Source of the DNA: Ectocarpus siliculosus
Lineage: Eukaryota; Sar; Phaeophyceae; Ectocarpales; Ectocarpaceae
DNA: 24,265 nucleotides
Direction: 5' to 3'
Assembly: GCA_000310025.1 (NCBI GenBank)
Contig: FN649740.1
Coordinates: forward strand, 2,557,089 to 2,581,353
A program made the translations under genes and the position numbers. Of this stretch, positions 9,849 through 22,000 are shown piece by piece; positions within the stretch are counted from its first letter, which is position 1; the number at the start of each line of letters is the position of its first letter. Below the pieces are notes generated by a model that was not told the origin of the DNA, made no database searches, and saw nothing but the letters and a program-made list of their open reading frames with translations.

Positions 9849-11833
9849 AGGATACAGGAATTTCCCAGATACTGAACTGGCACCTAATATTGTACACGAC
9901 GCTTGCTAGGACCGACAAATATGATGTTGGCATCATGAACCATAAAGAGCCTCAGCCGCCTGCAGAAAGAATGAAAGCAAAAACGACGTACATCACCTGA
10001 AGCTCAAACGCCAAGAAACAACGGCGCAGCCTGACAAGACCTACGTGGCAAGGGCACTCCAGCTAACTACATGACAAGGGGCGCCGTTCACAAACTACGG
10101 AGACAACGGACACATAACGATCAACAAGCGGACGCCAGGACGAGCAGCGGGAAAATATCTCCAACCAGAGAGAGAGAGGCACACACACCCTCCGCCGCAC
10201 AACCGAACTGGTCGGAAACTACTCATATGCATCCGGATTTTTCGACCCTTCGCAGAAGCAAGGGGGTCCCTAAAATAGTGCACCAACCAACGCCGTTATT
10301 GCTGTGCCTTCTTTCTCTTTCGCCACCCGTAGTACAATCACCTCGATAAAACAAGCACGAGCCTCTCTGGAAACCCTTAACAGTCCAGGCAACCTACATG
10401 GCAACGACCGACTCTGTCTCCCCCGGAAAAAAACAACGAAAAACCTGTAACAAAAGAACATTGCAGCAGCACCAGCACGTTCAGATTACAGAAAACAAAT
10501 GAGAGCGAGATGAGGAGGCCCAGTAGGCGCCCCCCCAAGGGGGGATCATTACTTTCCAAGATTCGTTCTTCGAAATCCAAGAAAGGGTGTTTTCGGGTGG
10601 CCAACGAGAGAGCGGGCCTACCACCTGCCGCCACGCATGAGTGGTAAATTTCTTCCGCTCGTGATATCTAGCCAGAATAACATCCTCGCTACCCGTCCTC
10701 CCCCACCTTAACACCAGGACCGACCACGGACGATGCGCCCTTCAGAGCACGCACCCGTTACATGCACGTACATTAAATCCCGACGCAAACACAAACGACA
10801 TGAAGAAGCCAAAACAGAAACAGACTTCCCAGTACACACGTGCACCATCCTCCTTCCTCTCCCCTCCCGCGTCGATGAACACGAATGTGCCCACAAGTAT
10901 GCCTCTAGATTTTCGACTCCCCCTCTACGCACAACATCCAATGACCGAAATCAGCCCCGAGACACGGTTCGAGCGCGATCACGCCCAGTGCCACAGGGGA
11001 GGAGCAGCCCCTCTTCTCTCTCACACTCGATCTACCGCACCTTATGTGCCCGAACATTGGAGGCGGGGGGGGCACCAATGCGAAGAGGCGGAAACGTAGA
11101 TACCGCAAGAGGGATCGCTGAGCTTTTCGGACTACCCTCAGCCACTCGCGCCAGTGAGTAACCGCAAAACCAACAGCAGCGAAGGATGTTCACTCGTTCT
11201 CCCCGCCTACGCGCGGCTCGCCTGTTTAGTACGTGGCACTTGCTTCATCCGCCTCAACCCCCGACGCCCCAACGACAATATGCTACGAAGTAGTTTTCAC
11301 CTTCAACACCACAAAGCGTGCCTATTATCCCCAACAGTCCATTTCGATCAGTGGGCAACACACAAAACCTCTTCTCACTGCCTCAAGGGAGCTAGCCCTG
11401 CTGCTGGGGCAGCAATCCATGCCATGAGGCTTCCGAAGGCCCGCACACACCCCTTCGCCACCTGTGAGAGCTGTGTGCAGCGCGGCACACACACACACAC
11501 ACTCGACCCGACCACCAAGTCTTGATGACGCAGGCCAGGCGGCGAGCCACGCCCAGTAAAAAAAGACAAAAAAAGTAAAAAAAAAGACAAAAAAAGAGAC
11601 AAAAAAAGAAAAAAAAAAAAAAGGCCCCGGCGCGCGATCGCGGGTACCATAGATGCAGCTACATAATACATGCCGTTTAAAAAAAACACGCGGAGTACAT
11701 CAAATCGATCAAATCGACAATATTTCCTCCGCGCGACAAAACCTGCTACAAATATTTCATGCCAGTCGTGTGGGTAGTTACGGCTCCATTGTTCTTTCTC
11801 CATACATTTTTTTGTATGTCGACACCGACAACC

Positions 11834-11933
11834 NNNNNNNNNNNNNNNNNNNNNNNNNNNNNNNNNNNNNNNNNNNNNNNNNNNNNNNNNNNNNNNNNNN
11901 NNNNNNNNNNNNNNNNNNNNNNNNNNNNNNNNN
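11834..11933. other. Assembly gap (100 N) next to a poly-C run
   Basis: Exactly 100 N, the usual placeholder length, so the true gap size is unknown. It is followed at 11935-11953 by 19 consecutive C, a likely cause of the break. The gap lies about 40 bp downstream (in transcript sense) of the inferred myosin stop codon. Confidence 0.98.
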
Positions 11934-11971
11934 TCCCCCCCCCCCCCCCCCCCGCGCGATAACAGTAAAAA

Positions 11972-13004
11972 TCACCCACGAGGGTTATGCGGCACGACTC
12001 CCACGACCCCGTTGCTCTTCATGATCGGGACCCAGCCGCCCGTCTTCTTGAGCTTGACGAAGGCCTGGCCGTCCCTCTTCTCGACCCCCGGCGCGGAAGT
12101 GTACCGCTGCACCACTCGCACGCTATCGCCGGGCATGAGAGTGGCTCCCTGTAAGGAGTAGCGGGGCGGGATGCACATCAGTGAACAGCCCGCAAAAGGG
12201 ACCAAAAATTACTGTAGTACAAGACAGGTAGGTCACTACTAGGTAGAGCGAGAGAGATAAAAGAAAGAAGAGAGGGGGGTAGTCGAGAGAGGGTGCGAAA
12301 CCAAAGCCGGACGCACTCGCAGGGACCGCCGAAGGGGGTGTGGAAACGAGGGTGTGGGTTAGCACTGCCTGCAAAGAGACAGAGGCTCAGAAGGGAGGGA
12401 GACAGCCAAGAGACAAAGGGGGCGGAGGGATGTGGGGGTAACTAAACGCACGGGCCGGCCCCTCAGTAGAAACACGACTGAAGGCTCACCGTTTCCTGCG
12501 ACTCCAAGCTGGGGCCGAAGAGGACCACCGCCGGCTGGTTGGCAATCATTGGCACATTGTGCTCGCGCCTGCACGCGCGCGAGAGAGAAAAAAGCACAAG
12601 CAACAGTAAGAGACAGACGACCAATAAACGTTCATATCGTCAAAATGACTGGGAATTTACAATCAGGAGAACAAAAATGGCGTCGAACAGGTGGCCGTAG
12701 GTCATTGCGGTGCGAGCATTCCGTTAAACATAATTCCGGCTGCGTCCTCAACGCGGCCTACACACACACCAAATACTCTCTGCAGGCGGGCGCGCGAGAA
12801 TGCAATGAGCAGAAGAAGTGATCGAGGTCAAGAGGTGTCTACAGGCAAAGCGGCGGCGCAACAAACGTCAGATTTTGCTCTGAACGGGCACATGTCCGAC
12901 TGTGAATACTGATGTATATACGGACGAACAAGACAAGAGCGCACAGGAAGCAAGTGCAATCCGTATCGACAACAGCGACGAGAACGAGGAGATGAACAAC
13001 AACG

Positions 13005-13040
<36 letters not shown>

Positions 13041-16000
13041 CAGTAACAGCAATGGAGACGAGGACAACAATACTGTGCTCACGTTTCCGTCGTCAGCTCT
13101 CCAGACACCTTCGTGAACAACGCGGTCCCGTCGCCGGCTTCGATGTCCTGCGCGGAGGCCCACCCCCGGTCGTTCGCCATGCGGAGGAACTTCACGCCCT
13201 CGTTCTCAAGCACCTGGGTCGGCAGGCCACAGCGGGAAACAACACAGAAAGGAAGGAAAAAACACGCACATACATCAGGAGGAGAAGAAAAAGGCAGCGT
13301 GTCGCGTCTGAGGGAGTAGGCAGACAGGGTAGGGCGGAGAGGCGTGCATTCACTCAACAGCCAACAAGAGAACGAACAACACCGAGTTTCTTCGAGGAAA
13401 AAAAGGAAGGTCGCTCGTTCTACACATTTTACTCTCCCCAAAAACGACTGTTCGTGGGTGGTTACCCCGTGTACCATTCCGATTCTTCTCGTGTGTCTTG
13501 GACGCGAAAAAAAAAAAAACATACCCGCTCATGGCACCTCCCTCCCTGAGCAGCGTCCTGTCCGCAGCGTCCCAGCAAACTAAAGCAAAAACGGGACAGA
13601 ATCGCTCCCAATTTAGCCACCGCGGCAACATCTTCCAGACGTCGTCACCCTTAAGCACAAACAAAAACAAAAACAGAGCCGCCTCCCATCCCCCCACCAA
13701 TCAAGTGCCTCAATTGCAAAATATGACCAACCTCTCCAACCCCGGCATTCGTAGCGGTGCGTGGTCAATGGTCTAATGACTACGGCATGCGTTTACATGA
13801 GTACCCCGCCCCCCCCCCGAAAACGCCACCAACGGACCTGGGTAACCTCGATGATCTCCCCTTCGAAGAGCCCGTCCCCTGTGTGCGGGGCTTGGGGCAC
13901 GGGGAACGTTCTGATCCATTGCGGCCGCACCCCGGCCGCCATCTTGTAGAAGCACTGCCCCCACGTCCTGGTGTTGTGGCGAGGAAGAATAAAAGACACG
14001 ATGAAACGACGCTTGCAGTGACAGGATGCTACGGTAGGGGAGTAGTCACCTCATCTTACCTTACACGTTTGGGTAGGGAGACAGACAAACGTCCCATTCT
14101 CGCCGTGAGATTACCGGAACAGGGCTTCGCGTTTCCTCCCAAAAGTGTACCCCCCCTACCGTAGCATCAGGGGCTGGTGGTCGTGTTGTGGGTGGAGTAG
14201 GGGTGGACGTGCGTTTGAAGCGCTTCCGCCGCCGGCCTCAAGGCCTTTTCTCGTTGGAACGGGGCGTCCTGCACTTCCCGACGACACCAACACTGACGCT
14301 ACTGCTTGACTTGCTGCTGCTGCTGCTGCACGACACTGCCAATAGTTGTATTGCCGCTGCAGAAAATGCAGCAGCAGAAGTAGCAACAACAACAACAACA
14401 ACAACAACAGCAGCAGCAATACAAGCAACAATATCAAGAGCACTAGCAGCACAGTAGCAGCAACAACCACTATTTACGAGGAGGACGACACACACACACA
14501 CACACACGGAAACCACCAGGACACCAAGCAACCCGGGAAACACCAAAAACAGGGTTATGCCACACAGCAAAAAAAAAATCAAACGCCCCTTTGGGGGCCG
14601 AAACGGAAAAGAAGAAACGACCCCCGATGAAGGAATTTTTGACCCCCCCCGCTCCGCAAATCGCCCCGTCCCCACATGGGAGGTTTATGGTTTAAAGAGT
14701 AGGGCATGCATTTAACAGGGGTCCCCCCCCCCCCCCCCCGTCTCACCCTTGGCTCTGGTAGTCGTCCCCTGGTACGTTGTACTCCCGGATGAACAGTGCG
14801 TGGATCTGGTCCGTGATTGCCCCCATCCATGCCTTCATCTCCTTCTTCGACCGTGCCAACAGCAGCCACTCCGTCTGGCGCGTACAGCATACACAGTACA
14901 CACAGTATACGCGCGATATGAAATGAACGACCCCGCCGCGAAAATGGAAACAAGACAAACAGGTACAACCTCGAAAAAATCAAATAAAAAAGAATCATAT
15001 TCTTCTTCTCCCCTTCTTGACATCTACACAAAGCAAAGCACGACAATAGCTGGTCTGGGTATTTAATGCGGCGAAGGGCTGATGCTTGACCATGAGAAAA
15101 ATGAGAAACTGCGATCGCCTCATGTCGCGCATCACCCAATACCACCACGGCCGTCTGAGGGAATCGACAAAAAGATACAACCAAGCGACACAACACCTCA
15201 CAGTTCGATACAACACACACCACAAAAACAGCAGGAGAGAGAGAGCGAGACATCTGGAAGTGCCCGCAGATAATTTCCGCCCGCACACAACAGCACATGG
15301 AAAATCTACACGTCTTCCGTACGAAGGTAGCGCCAACTGCCTGCGTGCATCCAAACTGAGCCAGCATGACACTGCTATCGTCGTTTCCGCAACTTGTAAA
15401 AGGGATATACTTTGTACTTGGATACGACACAGGGCAAGAAATACCACAGAAAAAAAAAAAAACTCACGGTCCCGGTGCGGACGCCAAAGGTGTTGATCTG
15501 GTTCGTTGGACGGGTCACGGAATCGGCCTTCAGTTCCATTGTCTGCCGAGGTCAAGGAAGGGAGAGAGGGGGGGGGGAGCGGGCGGGCGGTCGAAGGGTG
15601 CGGGAGAGGTTTCGTATAAGCTATACTCTCCTGAGGCCTACAAAGACAAGTGACACCGTTCTTCCTTATGCTATGCCATATCATGTCTCCGCAGCATCTT
15701 CACGATCACGAAAAACAAGCATGCACAACCCTACCCCCCGCCCGCACACTCGTCCTCCTCCAACCACCTTGCTGCGTTCGAACTTGGCAATCGCGCCGTG
15801 CTACTTTTGTCGCCGTGCGTACGCAGCACAATAACTACGCGCGGCGCTGTTGGACAAGGTGGGGGGAATCGAATCCTAATCCTTGCATGGGAGGGCGAGG
15901 TAGCAAGCAAGGACCGTTGCCCAAGCGACCTTTGCGGTAGGTTCTGAACTGCGCGCAAGGTACGGACGGCAGCGTCCATCGAGCACATCAAATATATCGT

Positions 16001-19000
16001 CTCGCCGAACAAAATTGTTCTCGGCAAAGGAGGAGGGTTGACTCGCTCCCGCATTCCGTACGTATCGCTCGAACCGTGAACCGTATCGACCATACCGTAC
16101 CATACCGTACCATACATTACCATACCTGTCGTACCGTGCCTAACCATACTTTGCATTAGCATGCCGCACCATCCCGTACCACACCATCCCATATCACACC
16201 ATACTGCTGTACCGAACCGTACCGTACCGTACCTTGTGCTTCTTGGTTCCCACGAGGCTGATCTTCTCGTAGTGGGACAAGAACCCGTTGTCGAGCACGA
16301 AGTACCTGGGCGTCCATCTCTTCATCATCTTCGACTGCGACATGAGGTATCCCTGCACGGTTCACGGTTCGAGGTTCGTTCGGTCCGTGATCCGTCGACG
16401 TCACCAATACCATCATCATCATTACCATTACCATTACCAATATCATCATCATCATCATCATCATCACCACTTGCTTTTCTCCGACACTTGGAAAGTCTGG
16501 CTTCATCATCATCGACATCATCACCATCATCATCACGGCTATTCTCCGACATTTCTTCTGCGAAAGTCTGGCTGTTTGGGGACCTGATTTCCGGATATTC
16601 CACATTCTCTCATCATCTTAGTATGTACCTACCAGATACCTGGTACTGGTATGCTTTATTGACTATTGTAAGGCGCCCGCGTCAGTTGGACCAGCACAGA
16701 CAATACAACACACTGCCAAAGATCGAAACAGTTTTAAACGCTAAGACAACATCAACATCAACATCAACATCATCATCAACATCATCAACAACAACAACCA
16801 CCCACAACCACAACAGCATCAAGAACGACAGCAAGCCTGTAATTACCGCGCAGGGGGCGGGGGAGGATTGAGGTGCGAGTGCAGTAGGGGGGTACCGCCG
16901 ACCGCCCGACCCAAACAAGCGGGAAAACACGCAAACGAAGCTCCTGCGTTATCAGCCTACCGCCCCCGTTACCCAAACCTCCCCGCCCGCCGCCCCGCAT
17001 CGAACGCTTGCCCATGTAAGGTAAAAGACGTCAAGACTGCTGGTATGATGTCGAAATCGAACAGGCAAGGCTTTCTTTGAATGGATGTATAATATTTTAT
17101 AAAAACGTAAATACAATACCCACCTCCTTGTAGCCATCCTCCATGGCCTCCTCGAAACGCTCCGAGGTGCTCCGCATGTGGGTCGGCATGCCTCCCAGCC
17201 TGGGCCCGTCGATCATCTCCACCCCGGCGCCGAAATCCGAAACTGAGACGTCGGGACTTGGGGTGGGGCTGCCAAAAAAAAAAAAAAAAAACGAGACACA
17301 CACGTTTTCATTGGTCAGCCGGTAAGCGCAGTCGATGCCAACATAACACACAAAACAAATAAATTACCTCCGCGGCAGCCCGAGCCCCTTCGACATTTTT
17401 ATTTTTTTTACCTGGGGATGGGCGACTTGACTTGAGTATTTATTTATTTAATTCCTAGAGATGGGTGACTTGACTTTTTATTTTTATTACTTTTTTACGT
17501 GGGGATGGGCGACTTGATTTTGTTCTTTTTTCACCTGGGGACGGGCGACTTGACGGCGTCCGAGTCTAGGAGGTTCTTGACGGACAAGGAAGGCACCCTG
17601 GAGATCGCCGATAGCCGCCGGTTTGCGGGCGCCGCGGAAGGGATGACCACAAGCTCCGAGACCTTGTCCTCCTCCTGATGCTGCTCCTCTAGCGTCGGCG
17701 CCTGTTTTTTTTTTTTTTTCGGAGACACAAAATGTAAAGAAACAAAAAAAAAATATATATATATATGCTCCTCGTACACCGTCTCATGATGCAAGTCAAG
17801 GGGCTAAAAATTAATCGAACAAACATGCTGCGCATGTACGGTACGTCGCTATCTGCCATATATGAAAGGAGATGAAAGGAGATGAAAGGAGATCTTGTGC
17901 CCTAGAAGCGGTTGGAAGCGGTGGAACTCATGAATCGACAACTGGGTGGCAAGGGCCAGAATAACCGACGCTTTTTTGAGCAACCAAATTTGAAAATAAC
18001 AAGATAACGCACCGCGGGTGGCTTCACCCCCCTAGCTTCTGCCTCCACCTCGGCGGCCGACGATGCCGCTGCCGCCGCCGCCGCTGCGGCCATGGTCTCC
18101 TCCTGTTCCTTTTTCTTGTTCTTCTTGGCTTCTTCTGCTTTCTTGAGAGCGGAAACCCTCGCCGCCTCCTCCTCTTCAGTGGCCTCCTTCATAAACCCTC
18201 GCAACGAGCTGTAGGGGGCAACACACAACAGCAGTAGGACGACAGTCCGCGTAAACCGAGATGGTTTGGTTCGAGAGATCGACTATTATATGCACAATCA
18301 AACGGAAAGGCGGGAAAGGTGGCTCTCATCGGCCAGTGCATTTCTGTTTCAGCCGCACTTTCATTTGGTCAGCCAACTAGCGCGGTCGATACCGATGGAA
18401 ATTACAAACAAACACACAACAACACTCACGGGATCCCGATCATGACCTTTAGACAGGCTTCCCGTTTCTAGCCGCGCCAAGAACTGACTGTCGCCTTTTC
18501 ATTGGTCAGCCGGTTAGCGCGGTCGATGCTAACAATAAAACACACCAAACGCACACCACAACAACAAGCGCGAAAAATACACACGTAGATGCTAAAAACA
18601 AAGACACAAAAAACACAAAAACCCTTGCGACCACGAAAGGCGTCCGTGGACCAGAACGGACACTAGAAAGGTACCAAGCGGAGACCGGAACGGTGCTTTT
18701 AATGAAAAGACAACAACAACAACAACAGCAACAACAACAACAAACACACCCGAAGGCAGCCTTGGCCTTCTCCGCGGCGGTGTCGGCGTCCTTCGCCTTG
18801 CTCGTGGCAGCTTCGAACGCCGCCCGCTGGCGCTCGGACGCCTGCGCCGCCCCCCTGGCCACGTTCGTCACCTCCCTCGCCTGCCCTTCCACCTTGGTGG
18901 CCTGCGCCTTAGAAGCGGCCGTGAGCTCGCGCGTCTTGTCCACCTGCGCAAAAAACAAAAAAAAAACACATGAAAAAAAAAAGCAGTAGCACGCGGTTGC

Positions 19001-22000
19001 AAACGAGTGGCGATCACACTGCTTTAGCGGCAAGGCGATGTGCTCGTCAAACTCTGATAGTTTCTTCCATTTGCGTGCGCACACAGCTAGAAACACGATC
19101 TGAACCCCGGCAACTGCTCGAAATGGACAAGAGCGGAGACTAAACAATTGGTAGGTGGCCACCAGTGTGATACGCCCTTCTGGTAACGGTACAACAACAC
19201 CAAAAACAGGTTCCGCCAAATCGTCACGCCGGGGTCACGAAGCGCTAGATACTTGGCGGAGCGAGCCAAGGCGATTCCTGATACACGATTCGTGAAAAAA
19301 GAACAAAAGACTCGTGATCACAGAAACTCGTTTTTCTTTTCCTGCCAAGAACGGGAAGGGGAGGGAAAGGGTGGGTAGGTACTGGATGAGGGCGAACGGT
19401 TCAAATGAGAGAACAACACCCGACAAAAACAGCATCACCAAGAACCACAGCAACACCAACACCAACGAAAAAAAATAGGAGCAGCAGCAGCACCACCAGC
19501 AGCAATAGGTAGTTTCCGCTGATGCTATGAATTCCTCGCTAACCTATCATCGACTCTTCTTGTATGGATAAGAGATGCAATCGTTGTGTCGTATTCAGAA
19601 AAACAAAACAAAACCAAGAACCACAGCAGCGGCAGCAGCACCACCACCAGCAACAACAATAACGATAGCAACAGCACCACCAGCAACAGCAACACCAGCA
19701 ACAGCAACAGCGACCGCAACACACCTGGCACTTGGCCGCCGCTTCCAATGCGCTCTCGGCCGTGCGCCGGGCCGCCTTGAAGTCCGTGTGCAACCCCTTG
19801 AGCAGCTCCCCTAGCCGCCGCAGCGCCGTCGCCTCGTCCCGCCCACGTACGTCCGCCACCGTCTTCTCCAGATCGGCCCCCCTGACAAAAAAAAAAAAAA
19901 GAGAGAGAGAAACATGCGCAAGCAGATATATACGTGTTGTGTAAGTATACAATACGAACAGAAGAGAGAGAGAGAGAGAGACATGCACAGCAGATATACG
20001 AACGTGTGTGTAAGCATACGAAAAAAAAAAAGAGAGGTAAGAGAGACGTGCACATGCAGATATAGACGTCGTGTGTGTGTCACCATCCAAGACGGCACCT
20101 AGAGAAGACAGGTCTACGTTCAAGTCGAACTTGGCAACACTTAGGCGAGAGGCGACGTTTCCGCGTAGCCTCAGGTCGACTACACAGCAGCGCTTGAAAA
20201 CGAAATGTATGTGGGTGTGCATTTGAGCGGTTTAGTAGCGAATAAACGCGCCAGCTCCCCCTCACTATTTTCCCAAAACGTCCCCAATTGAAAATGCACC
20301 TCACGTTGTTGTGGGGGGGGCGTTGAGTAATCGGAATATACCAGCAAGCGATCGCATGCTTCTAAAAGTGGATCCGAGAATAGCCCACGTACAGTACTGC
20401 CACGAAAGCGCCACCAAGATGCCGTGGACATGGGGCCGGAAAAACCATGCTCACGTTTATCCGCCTCATTATAACACACACCAAACAAAAACTCTCACCG
20501 CCGAACGTGCTTCTTCGTTTGGTGCAAAACAACTTTCGAAAATATGGTCACGGAGAACCTTAAGACAAAGAAAGTATTATACTATACTATACTTGTACGA
20601 CGGTACTACATAAATAGTTCCCCTTTTTTCTTTTTTTAATTCCTCACCTGGCCGCTGCATCCTTGACTTTTGCGATCGCGTCTTTCGACGCGGCGAGGAC
20701 TCGATCCATCAGCCCCTCGGCGTACGTGCCCATCTTGTCCTCCCGAGCGGCCCCGACCATCGCATCGATCTGATATTGCCGCCATCGCCCCCCCCCCCGT
20801 GTGTGTCGACGGTGACAAATTGTCGGTGTCGATCGATGCAACCAACATACAAGTCAAGTCAGTCGCGTGCGGAAAAGGGTTCAGACATGCCGCTTTGCCC
20901 ACAACGTGCATAAACAACCTAAACGCACGCTCATCTCTAACAGACGTGTCATCCTTCAAGAGACGCGTTATCCTTTACCAGCGGCACTACGGCAAGACTG
21001 GCCCCCTTTTCACTGGTCCGACCGTTTAGCACGGTCGATGCAAACAAAAAAAAACACACACACACACACGCACACCCACCGTTTCGGCACTCGCATTCAG
21101 CGGGTTGCGCATTGTTGAGATTTTGGCCCTCCTCCAAACACCTTGATTTTTTCCCGCTGGCACATGACTTATTTTCCATTCGTCAGTCGGCAATGTAGCG
21201 CCGTCGATGCTAACAACAAAAGACGCGCGTGCGCACACACACACCACGTACACACCTGCGGCAGCGTGCTGCCGGCGGTCTTGGCCCTCTTCGCGGCGGA
21301 CTCGAGGCCCCTCAGGTCGTCCTCCTTCACCCCGGACGCGGAGGAGGAGGACGTCGGGACCAGGCGATGCCTCAGCCGCACGCCGTCGTCGCTGTCCTCG
21401 TCGCTGCTGTCGACGCCCCCCCTCGGCCCGAGCACCGCCGCCGCGGCGTCCTCCGCTTTCTTGAGGCCCGCCTCCGCCGCCGACATGGCCGCCTTTTTTC
21501 AAAATACAACCGTAGTGATGTGATTGGTCAACAGCACCATCGGGGGGGGGGAGGGGTCCCGTGGCATGATACGATCAGGGCAAGCAAGGTGGCCCACGGC
21601 ACGTGCCGCGACCGTACAAACTCTAGACTCATAACTTTTTCTCCCGGATCCGAAAAGTAAGGCGGATTTTTCACAGGTTTGCTCCCACCACTAAAACAGT
21701 AAAACAGTAACCAATAAGAGCATGGTACAACTTTTAGGGGGGGTCTACTTGCTTGAGAGCAGTAGGACAGCCAACGAGAGTTCTGAGAGTAGAGTGATTT
21801 CATACAAGGACGCGTATTCTTGGTCAATCAGGAGAGAGCTTTGACAGGCCGACGTTCTTCTCGCGCGGACGTCGACCGAAAGCAGTTCGAGCGTGCGCTC
21901 CTTCTTACCGCGAGCCCCATCAGGCACAGCCTCGGTGTTAGCGTCAGGGCTTTCATTGGGTCCTCCGGGAGGGGTAGTTGGGGTAAGACAATTGGATTTT

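Larger units (their letters stand above)
9252..11971. other. Convergent intergenic region / 3' UTRs
   Basis: This lies between the ends of the plus-strand ankyrin gene and the minus-strand myosin gene. I see no supportable exon on either strand. To about 9.7 kb the plus strand is T/G-leaning; from about 9.85 kb on it is A/C-rich, like the myosin introns. It contains a spaced direct repeat (9430 and 9830), an A-rich tract of short A-runs broken by G or C (11559-11622), a 100-N gap (11834-11933) and a 19-C run (11935-11953). The gap means a small gene or a further myosin exon could be missed. Confidence 0.5.
11972..13967 (-). other. Tandem SH3b-like modules at the myosin C-terminus (four exons)
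   Basis: Residues 638-808. Module 1 (about 638-705) reads TGDGLFEGEIIEVTQ then GVKFLRMANDRGWAS. Module 2 (about 735-795) reads VVLFGPS..., MPGDSVRVVQR, then GQAFVKLKKTGGWVP. Both share the pattern G..L..G(E/D)..(E/R)V.Q....G..F(L/V)(R/K)(M/L)....GW, as in SH3b-type beta barrels. The modules probably bind proteins or help dock cargo. The last residues before the stop are PHNPRG. Confidence 0.7.
17124..21492 (-). other. Myosin tail: Ala/Glu/Lys-rich helical region and Ser/Pro linker
   Basis: Residues 124-529. The first part is rich in Ala, Lys, Glu and Asp (for example KKAEDAAAAV and KDADTAAEKAKAAF) and is probably long helix or coiled coil. It includes an acidic, phosphorylatable patch DSSDEDSDD (about 152-160). 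Residues 361-425 begin Glu- and Lys-rich, hold KKAEEAKKNKKKEQEE and a nine-Ala run, and end with VKPPA. Residues 426-529 are Ser/Pro-rich (KSPVPSPTPSPDVSVS) and end EDGYKE just before the PH domain. Weak heptads and high Ala suggest a single helix or LEA-like repeats as an alternative to a dimeric coiled coil. Confidence 0.7.

Noticed and set aside
10733-11525. Two overlapping plus-strand open frames of 123-142 codons in the convergent intergenic region
   Set aside because: Low-complexity, Arg/Ser/Pro/Thr-rich translation of A/C-rich DNA, with no domain, splice pattern or codon signature.
13525-13580. Possible small exon between the SH3b exons (frame CWDAADRTLLREGG)
   Set aside because: It has AG and GT borders, but in the required phase 0 it contains a stop, and the flanking exons already join cleanly to form one module.
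14160-14270. Possible exon between the PH and SH3b exons
   Set aside because: The candidate acceptor leads to early stops in the required phase, while exons 14874-14747 and 13967-13838 join directly.
18495-18545. A functional tRNA gene at the tRNA-like repeat
   Set aside because: Only the D-arm and anticodon-arm-like part is present. No T-arm, B-box or acceptor-stem pairing is seen.
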